In this document: positions 49,988 to 60,469 of the stretch, in pieces
How the letters are laid out: every line of letters begins with the position of its first letter
Numbering within the stretch: the first letter of the stretch is position 1
Assembly (NCBI RefSeq): GCF_009727055.1
Contig: NC_052353.1
Coordinates: forward strand, 62,719,864-62,783,863
From: Benincasa hispida
Lineage: Eukaryota > Streptophyta > Magnoliopsida > Cucurbitales > Cucurbitaceae
Direction: 5' to 3'
Length of the DNA stretch: 64,000 bases
Program-made: the position numbers and the translations under genes
The notes under the pieces: model-generated
Told to the model about the DNA's origin: nothing
Seen by the model: the letters and a program-made list of their open reading frames with translations, nothing else
The model's database searches: none

Positions 49988-50290
49988 TCAGTGCTAGACG
50001 ATTGTGTAGATATGCGCTTGCACTGGGCGATCGTGTAGGCGGGCGCTGAATGATCATCGATCGTGTAGGCAGGCGCTGAATGATCATCGATCGTGTAGAC
50101 GGGTGCTGGGCGATCGTATAGCAGATGCACGGGCACTGAACGATCATATAGCAAATGCGTGGGCGCTGAACGATTGTGTAGGTGAGTGCTGGACGATCGT
50201 TTAGTAGATGCGCGGTGCTAAGCGATAGACTACACAATGGTGCTACGCGATGGGCATGAGTGCTAGACGATGAGTAGACACGCTGATCCG
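49988..50290. repeat. Tandem array with cgatcgtgtag core, first block
   Basis: About eight to ten degenerate units of 25-45 bases combine gcgggcgctg(a/g) with (a/g)cgatcgtgtag. The two units at 50041-50097 are almost identical. Open frames on the minus strand with HLLYDRPAPVYTI-type repeats come from this array and are not genes. Confidence 0.8.
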
Positions 50291-50639
50291 TGTGCCACTG
50301 TTCGTTGTTCGATTAGAAGTTCGCCATTCGTCGTTCGTTCAGATCAATATGCTTTTCTTCTCTTTCCTCTCTTAAACTCACAGTAATTTTTGTTCTTATA
50401 TTACGCCTCTCAACTATTTGTGTAAATGTCTTAATGAAAGCCAACTGCTGTTTCACTTCAATATGTCTCTTTGCTCCTAGATTTGGGCCTACTTTTTATG
50501 TGTCTATGGCCTTTGAAATTCGATTTGATTAACTGTTTTATTGTATATGATACATTTGTTGAAGTATTAGCAAAAGGTGTTGCCAAGAGTTGCTCCTGCG
50601 TTGGGTATACGTGAGCAAGAGGAGTAAAAGCGAAATGTT

Positions 50640-51210
50640 GAGCGCAAGATGCTAGGTAGACGATCGTGTAGCAAATGGGTAGCGCTACATGATGAGGTAG
50701 GCGATCGTGTGCGGGCGCTGGATGATCGCGTAGTAATGCAGGGAGCTAAACGATGAGGTATACGATTGTATAGCAGATGCGCGGAGCTAAGTGATGTGCT
50801 AGACGATCGTGTAGATATGCGTGGGCGCTGGACAATCGTGTAGGTGGGTACTGAACGAACGTATAGCAGATGCGCGAGCACTGGACGATCGTGTAGGTGG
50901 ATGTTGGACGATTGTATAGAAAATGCGTGGGTGCTAAGCAATAGCTACACGATGGGCATGAGTGCTAGACGATAGCCGTGCTGCACTAGATGATGAGCAG
51001 ATGCATTACACGATAGGCGGAATGCTAAGCAATAGGCGATGACGTTAAGCGATAGGCGAATGCGTTAGACGATAAGGCGTCAGCGCTAAACGATGGGCGC
51101 GGTAGCTAAACGATAGCCTATGCACGAGATCGTTTACTAAGCGATTGAGCTACACGATGGGCCGCTGGAGCTAAGCGATAGATGCAGGAACTAAACAATC
51201 GATTAGCTTG
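50640..51210. repeat. Tandem array with cgatcgtgtag core, second block
   Basis: Units resemble the first block. Towards the right they change to gctaa(a/g)cgata(g)gc forms without the full palindrome (50990-51190). The gradient suggests the array grew by local unequal exchange. Confidence 0.78.
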
Positions 51211-52332
51211 AGAACATGTGCATTATGCTAATTAAATACACTAAAAGAATGTTTGACTCACAGTTTTAATAAGTTTTAGTTGATGACTCACAGTTTTAAA
51301 AAGAAGATTCTCTCATTTATTCAACTATTGAGTTTTCTTGTTTTGCAGGTGCAACAAAGGAGTAAAGATTTAGTATCGCAACCTCTTTATGTTTTTTCTT
51401 GGGAAACTCTAGTAAAGAATTTATACACATTCCCAATAAACACGGTTAGTTGAATATGAATTCTGATCACATTTTCACGTTCAATCCTTTGTCTTAAACC
51501 TTTTTTTGTTTGTGATCCTTTGAACAACAGTGGTTAGACAAAGATGCCTACAACTAGACACTACTGAAGGTGGGGGGTCTATTCAAGAAGAATTATAAAG
51601 AGATCCATACTTACCATATATAATAATAGATTTACAATCCATATATAAATAATATGTCATAGCTACAATATTCGATGATGATGTGTCATGTTATACTTTT
51701 AGACCAAAAAAATGGATTCGGCAATGGAATTAAAAAAAAAAAAGAGGATAGATTCGGGCTTCAATGTCAGTTAAGAATTTAAAAGAAAAAAACACAGGCT
51801 TTAATGTTGGTTGGAAATTTCACTGAAGTCCTTTAATGTCAGTTGCAACCGACATTGAAGTTTGTGTTATTGAAGCCCTTCAATATCCGTTGCAATCGAC
51901 ATTGAAGGCTGTGTTATTGAAGCCCTTTAATGTGAGTTTAAAACCAACTTAAAGGCAACCGACATTAAAGGGCTTTAATAACACTATCTTTAATGTCGGT
52001 TGTTAACTGACATTAAAGCCCTTTTAAACCGACATTAAAGTCCGAATTTCTTCTAGTGAAACCCCATCAATTCTCTCTAATTCTGAGTTTCCACCACTCA
52101 ATCCAAGGTTGAGAATAGTAGAGAAGCTCCTCTTGGTAGTCTACTAAGAATTTGGAGATTCAATTTCATGTAGAGAGCAAGGATTAAGAAGGATTCTACA
52201 AAGGAATAAACTGTGAAACCTTCTTTTTTGAAATTATGTTTTAAGCATGATTTTGAACTCAAATTAAGTATAATTAGAGTTTTTAATGATTCTGTTTGCT
52301 TCTATTTTATGCATGTTTATCTTATCAGGAGA

Positions 52333-52638
52333 TTCATCTTGTCATCCATGTAAGTAATTCGAAGCCCTATCACTTCAGCCATACTGATGAGCGATATAGT
52401 GTTGTGACATGTATAGTTGCCACGACGAAGAAAATGATAGAAGAAGAAGTCGATGAGAGACTTTCAGGAAAAAGCAACAGAGTTAGAAAACCAGGACAAA
52501 GTTACAATGAGTTCCTGGAGAGGTGGAACAACCTCCAAGATAGAGAAGTCAGCTGGGAGCGTACAGAAGGCCTCAAGGCAATTGTTCAACAAATTGTTGA
52601 GTTTGAGCAGAGTTGGTTGACGAGGACATCAACCAATT
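52333..52638 (+). pseudogene. Gypsy pol C-terminus with chromodomain
   Basis: After the GGAGA duplication the frame reads IHLVIHVSNSKPYHFSHTDE, the linker that normally follows the integrase tail. A chromodomain follows (YNEFLERWNNLQDREVSWER, then IVEFEQSWLTRTSTN) and a TGA stop at 52637-52639. The chromodomain keeps an aromatic-rich W...W pattern, with some substitutions in the expected Y-W-x-W box. Known chromoviruses use this domain to direct integration to particular chromatin. Joined to PSWME at 25969, it completes the pol end of the element that starts at 15806. Confidence 0.87.
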
Positions 52639-52640
52639 GA

Positions 52641-52651
52641 GTGAGGAAGAA
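52641..52651 (+). other. Polypurine tract of the gypsy element
   Basis: gtgaggaagaa sits immediately before the 3' LTR start TGTGACGATTATGC. Confidence 0.8.
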
Positions 52652-53149
52652 TGTGACGATTATGCTTGTCCAAGATGTGTTGCCCATGGCTGCATGTCCT
52701 CCTTCACCTCTTTTTATCATGCTTTCATCCTAAGTATTTGATTTTGCTAGTTAGTTTATTTTACATGTACTTTCTTAGTATATGACCACCACTCGTTTTC
52801 ATATGCAAGGGTGGTTGATGTCTTTTTGTTCAGAATGCACTATGTGGAGGTATGACTAGTTGTCCTATCTTCACATCTGAGAGTTGTGTGCTATAAAGCA
52901 TTGTTAACCATTTTATTCCTTTCTAGCTGCACGACTAATCTTCATTGCTCAATCATGCTTTCAAACATTTGCAAAAACCGTTTTCTCTAAACCTATTTTC
53001 TAAAACTTTTTCTCAAGAACGAGGTAGAGGTTTTGAGAAACGCCCTTTATGCTATTGGCTATTCGAATTTGGATCGATTGACTTGTTCGAGGGAGAGAAC
53101 AAATACCACACAATCGCCTTGAGACTCTTACGAGAATGTGATTATGGCA
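52652..53149 (+). repeat. 3' LTR of the chromodomain gypsy element
   Basis: It starts TGTGACGATTATGCTTGTCC and ends GTGATTATGGCA. It aligns end to end with 15806-16304. The tRNA 3' half begins one base later. Confidence 0.9.
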
Positions 53150-53185
53150 CTTAGCATGTAAGAGGTATGGGGCCCCACATTTCCA
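53150..53185 (+). pseudogene. 3' half of the split tRNA-Ala(AGC) gene
   Basis: cttagcatgtaagaggta is followed by tggggccccacatttcca. This is the anticodon AGC, the 3' side of the anticodon arm, the variable loop and a T arm, then an acceptor strand that largely pairs with ggggatgt at 15771. The T-loop bases between gggg and cccc are missing (about 8 nt), so the gene was or became a pseudogene. CTTAG (53150-53154) is the right-hand copy of the target duplication. Confidence 0.85.
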
Positions 53186-53473
53186 TTTTTTTTTCAAAAA
53201 AGAAAAACTTACAAAACCAATTAGAAAACTTTATACATATACTCAATAGGGTAAAACCATTGTATTCACCTGAAAGAGTAATCTATATATATAATATGAA
53301 CTATTGAGTGAGCCCTTGGTGCAGTTCACATTTCTAATCAAAATATGTCCTTATCAATGGAATGGAACTAACCTGATTAAACTAAACATCTCTATTATAT
53401 TTTTTTGGAAACCAAATAGAAAACTTTGTATGTACAATTTGCAAACTTTGACCAAGTGATGTATACTATGAAT
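53186..53473. other. Spacer 3' of the split tRNA gene
   Basis: AT-rich sequence, no gene. This is the native flank that was once about 60 bases from 15770. Confidence 0.5.
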
Positions 53474-55136
53474 TTTATTTATAGAGTTTTAATACAAGTG
53501 AAGGTAAAAAATAAATTAACCTAAACTTGTTACTTAATTACCTAATTTAACTCTATTCTACTTACATTGTTCACAATAATGACCTTATTGGTTTGTTGGA
53601 GATTTATCTCATTTTTAGCATTTTGGCTACAACAAATTGGTATCTGAGCGCCTTCATGAAAGGGTCTGATGGTGATCAAGAACACCAACAAGCTTCCCAA
53701 CTTTTAAACTCGTGATACAGAAGCATCCTTCTCCACATCTGCTCAAATCGTGAATTGAAGACTTGATAATTTGAAAGTTTTAGTGGGTGGTTTATGGGAC
53801 AATACGATTTTAATGTAAACCTCAATGGCCTGGTGGCAACAAGCTATTGAGAAGTTATCGTTGGAAATGGGAAATATGACCAACAATCAATCAAGAACCA
53901 ACCAAGAAAGGATGCATGTAGTAGTAAGAAATTCACTCATAAGACAAATTTCAGAATTTTAATCAACAATCAATCATCAAAATCATCTGGTAGGTATTCT
54001 TCCTCAACAACAAAGACCTTCCACACAATATGATGAGATATGATTCGGACTCTTCAAGTGATGAAGGATGCTCGCAATTCCATCGAAATTATTTCCAAGG
54101 TACCCTCTTGACCCTTTGTATCAAGAAAACCATCTTCACGCCTAAGAACCATACCAAGAACACATAAATTATGGTCATAATGCCCTTGTTTTCTACCAAG
54201 AGGAGAACTTTGGTCGACATTTTCAAGGAAGAGAAGTCCACCAAGATCCTTTATCCAGAGAAATTAATCGGTAAATAATCACCACTTTCAAAATGACCAA
54301 GATCCAACTGTTGATACATCAAATACCCTCCCAAGACCTCAAGATCAGACGGGTTCTCATGTCCAAGAAACTTATCCAACTTATCATAATGGTCAACAAC
54401 ATCACCCACTGTTTAGACATTATGACCAATGAACGTACTTGTTCAAGAAATGATCTTTACATGGAAATGAAAGAATCCGGAGTAATTAATGAAGAAAATC
54501 TTGAGCTAGGACAGTTATTGTATGAGGTCTACCCAATGCTAGATGTGTCTTCCACAATGGAATCTGATAAGTGAGATTTCGAGTAAGCTGTCCAAGAATA
54601 TCAAGATTGGCAATATCAGACCATGAAACATCATCATTGGCACCAAGATTTGGATTATAGAATGAAAATTGATTTGCCTTGCTATAATGACCAAAAGAAC
54701 ATCGATTATTTTTTTTTTTGAATTGAGCCAAGAATTATGCCTTTTACTGTATATTTAAGTAACATCTAGATCAAGGGCAGCCTAGTGGAAATGGAATATT
54801 TGAAATTTTTGATGTAGTTTTTGACATTGCAACAGCAGCAACAGAGGGTATTAGATGACTTTGATGATGAACTCGATGCACTTGATCAAAAATTTATGCC
54901 TTGGGACTTTTTTACATAATAATTTTGTTCAAGATATAGGAGGTTAGTTTGGCCATACTCCATTGTACAAGTTTACTTTATTTCTTAATTGTTTCATTTT
55001 TTTTAAAATATGAGAACAGGTTTTCTTTTCGGAGGGATAAACTGATGTAAGTAGATTGAGGTTAAATTAGGTAATTAGTTAATAAGTTTAGGTTAATTCA
55101 ATTTTTACCCACTTATATTAAAACTCTATAAATAGG
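53474..55136. mobile_element. Degenerate LTR-retrotransposon-like segment with inverted arms
   Basis: Arms of about 93 bp (53474-53567 and 55045-55136) are inverted copies of each other. They share atgtaagtag, gttaaattaggtaatta and aaactctataaata. Between them are a primer-binding-like attggtatctgagcgcc (53636-53652) and, before the right arm, a purine run (cggagggataaac). The right arm looks like the start of an LTR with a TATA box; the left arm should be an LTR end but is an inverted LTR start instead. Coding scraps (for example 54293-54574) show no domain. Confidence 0.5.
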
Positions 55137-56193
55137 AGTCTTCCCCCATATATGAACAATTAATGAATAAAATTTTCTTTCAAGAATTCCCGAAGATTCT
55201 TAGTCTACATCACAAATCTTAGATATCAACTCAAACTTCTCAACTAAAACAAAAAATCTTATATATGAACATAATTCAACAAATTAAATCACTATATATA
55301 TTTTTTAAAAAGAAATCCCTAGTTAAATTAATGTCGCTTCTCCTCCGATTAATTCATAGAAAAATTTACCTAAGGTGTAACCTTTTTATGCATTTGTTTC
55401 ATTACAAAGAAAAAAATATTAAAAAAATTATTTATTTATTTATCTTTTTAAAGTTTACCATGTAACACCTTGGGATTGAATACTTAAGTGGGTAGTACAA
55501 GAATAGGTGGAGCATGAAACATCTAAATAGTTTCTTTCTTTCTTTTTTTCTTTTTTTTCTTTTTTTTTTTCTTTTTTTAATTTTTAAAACAAAATATATG
55601 TGTTTATCAATATAATCAATAGAATAGAATTAAGCTTAATCTAAACATGTCAAAATAAGCTTTAATAATAGTCGACAAGTAACTACTCTTTTGAAGTCGG
55701 GGAGATTCGATCTCTCACGGTAAAGTAGTCGTACTAAAAAAGGGGAACTAAACATACAAATTAAATTGAAAAATTATAAAGTACTTACTCCTGTGGCGCA
55801 GACGTCCAACTTCAACGTTATTATGAATTGGAACCGGAAAACGAAGAAGAAGGATACAGAAATTGGCGCCAGCGCTCAGTGAGTTGAAGAGAAAAGAGAA
55901 GGAAGGATAGTGCAGTCAATCAATTTATAGAAAAGAGAAGGAAGGATAGTGCAGTCAATCAATTTATTGATAGAAAAATGACAATTTAAGCCATTAAATT
56001 CGAGTGCAATCGATCGGTGACTTCCAAAGCCAACTCCATTCGGGATGATTTTGCAATGGTAGTGAGCGTTGGAGGTGAAGCCAATGTTGAAGATCAAGAA
56101 GTTGAAGACGATGTCGATACAAGAACAAGAGTAGGAAAACACTGAATTTTAGAAGGAAGTTGAATATTGAGAAGCGATGGAAGAGATCGGCTA
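55137..56193. other. Spacer with pyrimidine tract and a 39-bp duplication
   Basis: Possible LTR remnant at 55140-55260. A T/C tract lies at 55526-55580. From 55800 the sequence becomes GC-richer and purine-rich, as in a plant 5' leader or promoter. A perfect tandem duplication lies at 55890-55967. Confidence 0.45.
55890..55967. repeat. Perfect 39-bp tandem duplication
   Basis: Two exact copies, each beginning agaaaagagaaggaaggata, sit at 55890-55928 and 55929-55967. Exact identity suggests a recent event or an assembly slip. Confidence 0.9.
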
Positions 56194-56342
56194 ATGCGAA
56201 GAACAAGGCAAGTCTATGAAAAGTTGAGATATCTCCAAAAGTGTAACGAGGACAACGTCAATCAAATGTAAGGTGTCTGTCTAATCTCTTGGATATAGAA
56301 ATTTTTTACACCAGGCTGGTTGAACCTTATAGAGCTCTGCAG
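56194..56342 (+). CDS. Possible 5' exons of an unidentified small gene (tentative)
   Basis: An ATG at 56194 opens 24 codons (MRRTRQVYEKLRYLQKCNED, then NVNQ). They run to a good donor (caaat|gtaagg at 56267/56268). A candidate 28-base second exon (56315-56342, between ttacaccag and gtactc) would continue in frame as MLVEPYRALQ. If these join the terminal exon at 62216 in phase 0, the product ends GEFCALFRQ. Evidence against it: the first intron would be only 47 bp, short for a plant, and no domain is recognised. The copia element at 56432 would then lie in an intron. Treat as a hypothesis. Confidence 0.3.
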
Positions 56343-56431
56343 GTACTCTTCTTCATGAGATGAATTTTCCACTATCAAGTATGCTGATAGGCTTATAGCT
56401 TCTGCATTTTAATGAAATTATGAGCATCTCT

Positions 56432-57090
56432 TATTCTCCCAGATAAGTATGATTCTCTTGTTTGCAACCACAAATTATTTAGAATTAACGAAAAAGTACA
56501 CTTTAAGACTCAGGGAAGACTGTATGCTTAAGGCTTCAAAACTCTTCAATCGTTTACCTGAAGGCACCTCAATCGTGTAGATGAAGCTCTAAAGAACTAG
56601 ACAATAGTTCAATTATGTAAATGATAGTACGAAGCACTAGACGATCATGTAGACGATAGTTGAGTAGAGCTAAACGATCGTGTAGATGACAGCAGTGGAA
56701 GTAGACGATCATACATTCAATGCGATGCGGAGCTAAATGATCGTATAGACGATGCGATAGGAACTAAACGACCATATACACGATACTTTAGTAAATGCTA
56801 GACGATCGTTGAGTAAGAAAGAAAGAACACAAGTAGTTTAAGTAGTTTGTCTAAAAACCTACATCCACTATGCAAATCGGGAGGGTCTCTTTTATTACTT
56901 CTTCAAACTTATTACAGAATGAATGACTTGCTCCTTTCTCTCTCTCTTTTATTCTCACATTCGTTTTTTTTATATAGGCACTCATGATCAACGAAGAAGC
57001 TCTGGTGGTTACAGCAACATAATAGAAAGAAGACAACATCGTTCAACTGCCTATAATCTTCATTTCTTGTCTTCAGTTCTTTCTGTAACA
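56432..57090 (-). repeat. 3' LTR of the right-hand copia element
   Basis: 659 bp, aligning with 61143-61784. On the plus strand it runs from tattctccc (the expected TGTTGTCCC has mutated) to ttctgtaaca. Motif cluster at 56550-56815. Confidence 0.88.
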
Positions 57091-57103
57091 ATCTCCACCT
57101 TTG
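57091..57103 (-). other. Polypurine tract of the right-hand copia element
   Basis: On the minus strand aaaggtggagat abuts the 3' LTR start TGTTACAG. Confidence 0.75.
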
Positions 57104-57139
57104 TAAACATCCAGAGTATCTTTCTCTCTTTGCTTATTG

Positions 57140-60100
57140 AGCTGACTTGAGCTAACCTTTTTCAGGTATTCGAACCTGAGGAGGTCCAAGCATCGACCAA
57201 GCTTGCTTAGTGGAACTGTTTTGGTCAGCATATCAGCAGCGTTGTCTGAGGTATTTATCTTTACTACCTCAACTTCCCCATTCTCAATCTCTTGTCTGAT
57301 AAAATGGCACTTGATGTCAATGTGCTTAGTTCTGCTATGAAACTATTGGTTTTTAGATAAGTAGACTGTACTCTGATTATCACAATATATTCTGACCTTT
57401 GTTTGTGTAATGCCAAAATCGTTTAGTAATCTCTTCAGCCACAAACCTTCTTTCACAGGCTTAGACAGTGCTATAAACTCTATTTCTGTTGTGGAAAGGG
57501 CCACAATAGATGCAAACTAGCCTTCCAACTTATCAGACTGTCTCCTATCTAAATCCCCTGCATAGTCAGCATCAACATAGCCATACATTTCATCATTGGA
57601 AGGATAATTCTATCTATACAAGATCCTTGCTTCCTTTGATGAGCAGAATACCTCAGTATCCATTTGACTACTTCCCAATATCGTTTACCAGGATTTGCCA
57701 TATACCTACTAACCAAACTTGTAGCATAGGACAGATCTGGTTTGGTTGAAGTCATTAAGTACATCAGAGATCCCATTGCTTGAGAATAGGGAACAACCTT
57801 CATATGGTTTATGTGATCTTTATCTGAACTTTTTGAACTGTTTGCAGATGAGAGCTTGAAGTGAGGTGCAAGTGGAGTGCCCCAACTGATTTAACACTCT
57901 CCATTTTGAACCTCTGCAGTATTTTTCCACAATATTCTGGTTAACTCACATATAATCTACCATGTCTTCTATCTCTTTCAATCTCAATGCCTAGAATCCT
58001 TCCAGATTCCCCTAGATCTTTCATATCAAACTCTTTCTTTAGGAGCATCTTGACTTACCCCAACTCTTCTTTGGAACTACCGGTCAACAACATATCATCT
58101 ACATAAAGAAGTAGATAAACAGGTTCCTTGAAGCTCTTAGAGTTTGTATACCCATACTAATCATAGGAACTTCTCTTGAATCCCAGTTTGGAGATTACTT
58201 CATCAAATCTCTCATACCAACACGTTGGTGACTGCTTGAACCCATAGATAGACTTATTTAGTAGACACACCAAGTCTTCTTCTCCTTTCTTCACATACCC
58301 TTGAGCTTGCTTCATGTAAATAGTCTCATTCAATACTCCATGTAAAAAAGCTATCTTCACATCTAATCGGTCTAACTCTAAGTCCTCTAATGGATGTGTG
58401 TTTCACCACTGGAGAAAAGACCTCAGTGTATCAATACCTTCCTTTTGTGTGAACCCCTTAGAAACTAGTCTCACTTTGAACCTAGACTTTTGTACCCCTG
58501 AAATTTCTTCTTTGAACTTGTAGATCCACTTACATGATATAGGTTTGTACTCTTTAGGCAAAGGTACTAGTTTCCAGGTATTATTTTGGTTGAGAGACTT
58601 CATTTCATCATTCATTGCCTCAATCCACTGTCTAGCATCAAGGGTGTTAGTTGCTTCCTCAAAGCTGGTGGGTTCATTTTTGCTTAATGAAATGGTAGCA
58701 CTTAAAGTAACACTAGCAAAGTCAGATTCTTGATATCTTGCATATGGTACAATGGTTCTTCTAGTTCTGTCTCTTGCTAAGGAATAATTCTGTAAATCTC
58801 CATGTGTCTTTACTTGTTCACTAGTCTCAGCAGTGTCATCACCTTCAACTTCTAGATTCTGAGAAGAAGAAGAAGCTCCTTGATCATTTTGAGGCTCCAC
58901 CTCAAACCTTGTGCTACTAGTCTTTGACATAGATATCGATGGTTGCTCGGACATCATAAACATTTCATTTTCTCTGAACACAACATCTCTATTATTAAAG
59001 CATCTCTTCTCAACAGGAGGCCATGGTCTATAACTCTTCACTCCCGGTGTAAAGCCTAGAAACATGCATTTGACAGCCCTAGGTTTCAATTTACCTTGGC
59101 TTTGATGCACATAGCCTACACATCCAAACACTTTCAAGTATTCTAGCTTGGGAGGCTGTCCTGTCCACCTTTCTTCTGGAGTTTTCAGCTTAATGGATTG
59201 ATGTAGGTACCTATTTAGAGTGTAGATTGTGTAGAAAACAGCTTCAGCCCCATACTTTTCAGGCAAAAGAGCATTGGACAACTGACATCTCACCCTTTCA
59301 AGAACTGTTCTATTCAATCTTTCAGCAACTCCATTTTGTTGAGGTATATACCTCACTGTTTTGTGCCTCATAATGTCACTTTCCCTACAAAAAAAAGTTG
59401 AATTCCTCTCCACAAAACTATAAACCATTGTCAGTTCTCAAATGTTTAATATGTTTAGAGGTTTGCTTTTCAATCAAGGTCTTCTATTCTTTGAATCTAC
59501 TAAATATTTCATCTTTGGTTTTTAGAAAGTAAACCCAACTCTTCCTTGAGTAATCATCAACAAAGGAAAGAAAGTACCTTGCTCTACTTAGAGATGGAGA
59601 GTGAGTTGGCCCCAATAAGTCAGAATGCACACATTCAAGTATCTCCTTGGAGGTTTGTTGTCCTTTAGGGAAGCCTTGCTTTGTTGCCTTGCCAAGTATA
59701 TAATGTTCACAACATTTCAATTTTTCTCTAAAACCTTTAGGAAGAATCCCCTGTTTTTAGAGAACTTGCAGCCCCTTCACACTAATATGAGATAGCCTTT
59801 TGTGCTATAGCTCTTCTTCTGTGGGTTCTTCATCGGTTGCCATCAAGGCCGAATGTGCCATTTGCACATCCTTAATGACATACAAGCCATTAACTTTGGT
59901 TGCCACCAACACTACTTCTGAGTCTTTAATCATTTCAAAAGTGCCTCCAATTCCTCTATATTCACAACCAATAGAGTCAAACATCCCCAATGATAGGAGA
60001 TTTCTCTTCATTGTAGGAGCATGCCTCACATTCCTAATCAACTTCATCGAACCATCTTGCATCTTCAAGGATACAAACCCTATTCCAACAGCTCTGCAGG

Positions 60101-60461
60101 TATTGTTATTTCCCATATAGATCAACCCTCCATCCCACTTCTTGTAGGTACAAAACCACCCTTTAGATAGTGTCATATGAACTGAACAACCAGAATCTAT
60201 CACCCAGTCTTGAGTCTCCATAGGATTCTGCTCTCCATACTCTTCAGTTACAGTCAAAGCGTCTGAATACACGGATTTTTACCCCACAACAGCCTCAGTC
60301 TGTTTTCCTCCCTTGTTCTGTTGGTTTAGCTTCCACTTTAAGGTATAATAGTCCTTCTTCATGTGTCTCATTTTGTGGCAAAAATGACACTTGATTTTGG
60401 ACTTGTCACCACCATTATGCTTCCCCTTCCTATTGTTCTTTGTTTTCCCCTTTGAAAACAT
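57140..60461 (-). pseudogene. Copia pol (nucleocapsid, protease, integrase, RT, RNase H), with stops
   Basis: Minus-strand order: a nucleocapsid zinc knuckle with its last Cys replaced (CHFCHKMRHMKKDY, 60279-60461); a protease with an intact active-site motif (DWVIDSGCSVHM); GAG-pre-integrase (HKRLSHISVKGL); an integrase core (ECVHSDLLGP, FVDDYSRKSWVYF, HLRTDNG, PQQNGVAERLNRT); an RT with catalytic YVDD at 58094-58105; the RT end (YSQAMGSLMYLMTSTKPDLS); then a poorly preserved RNase H to about 57140. Stops or shifts at 60277, 59803, 59482, 58400 and 58155, plus several in the RNase H, make it non-functional as one polyprotein. Confidence 0.9.
58403..59428 (-). pseudogene. Longest open stretch of copia pol: integrase C-half and RT N-part (341 codons)
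   Basis: It carries PQQNGVAERLNRTVLERVRC (the integrase glutamate region), LKVFGCVGYVH and KCMFLGFTPGVKSYR (the integrase C-terminal conserved block), a linker rich in Ser/Glu, and the RT start (WIEAMNDEMKSLNQNNTWKL, CKWIYKFKEE, KVRLVSKGFTQKEGID). It stops at FLQW, just before the RT continues in another frame (FLHGVLNETIYMKQ, 58157-58360). The apparent Met start is internal to the original polyprotein. Confidence 0.88.
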
Positions 60462-60469
60462 GCCTTCTC

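Larger units (their letters stand above)
49560..52058 (+). mobile_element. Non-autonomous CACTA element (2,499 bp) with AAA target duplication
   Basis: The termini are CACTACAAGAA (49560) and TTCTTCTAGTG (ending 52058), good CACTA inverted repeats, with AAA on both sides. Subterminal repeats of the type (t)aatgtcggtt / aaccgacattaaag are dense at 49615-49690 and 51825-52045 on both strands. No transposase is encoded. The interior is filled by two tandem arrays rich in cgatcgtgtag. Being intact at both ends, it is probably among the youngest layers. Confidence 0.9.
25971..52327 (+). mobile_element. Ty1/copia element expanded by nested insertions
   Basis: GGAGA flanks it at 25966-25970 and 52328-52332. 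The 5' LTR runs 25971-34038 and the 3' LTR 47869-52327, both interrupted. A primer-binding site is at 34041-34053 and a purine-rich PPT at 47858-47868. Gypsy pol resumes in frame right after the second GGAGA. Between the LTRs are copia coding fragments (39426-41372, 42775-43095, 47024-47719) plus other insertions. The coding fragments are not one clean copy, because gag appears twice. Rearrangement or a second copia insertion must have occurred inside. Confidence 0.83.
47869..52327 (+). repeat. 3' LTR of the copia element, interrupted by a CACTA element
   Basis: LTR pieces are 47869-49559 and 52059-52327, about 1.96 kb in all. It starts TGTTGGGAATATCC after the PPT and ends gtttatcttatca before GGAGA. 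A short direct duplication of ttgaagcatttattcaata is visible near 47942-47990. Its tail (attaagtataattagagt) matches 33974-34038, the tail of the 5' LTR. Confidence 0.87.
15806..53149 (+). mobile_element. Chromodomain Ty3/gypsy element, broken into pieces by nested insertions
   Basis: The paired LTRs are 15806-16304 and 52652-53149 (499 and 498 bp, clearly alignable, both TG...CA). They are flanked by TTTAG (15801-15805) and CTTAG (53150-53154). Element sequence survives as 15806-16866, 21772-21989, 24563-25970 and 52333-53149, about 3.5 kb in all. It encodes gag, a zinc knuckle, an aspartic protease and the C-terminal chromodomain end of pol. Reverse transcriptase, RNase H and most of integrase are missing, lost between about 25690 and 25770. 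Remaining frames contain stops and shifts, so it cannot move by itself. The C-terminal chromodomain places it among plant chromoviruses (Tekay/Galadriel/Reina type; the clade is not resolved by eye). Confidence 0.9.

Noticed and set aside
49897..50941. Minus-strand frames with repeated DRPAPVYTI-type peptides
   Set aside because: Come from the cgatcgtgtag arrays; no start, domain or splice context.
50990..51190. Regularly spaced palindromic repeats resembling a CRISPR array
   Set aside because: Units and spacing are irregular, the sequence is plant nuclear DNA, and the repeats lie inside a CACTA element.
54293..54574. 93-codon open frame as a gene
   Set aside because: No recognisable domain; lies inside a degenerate retro-like segment.
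58545..58733. Plus-strand open frame across copia pol
   Set aside because: Antisense shadow of the 341-codon integrase/RT frame.
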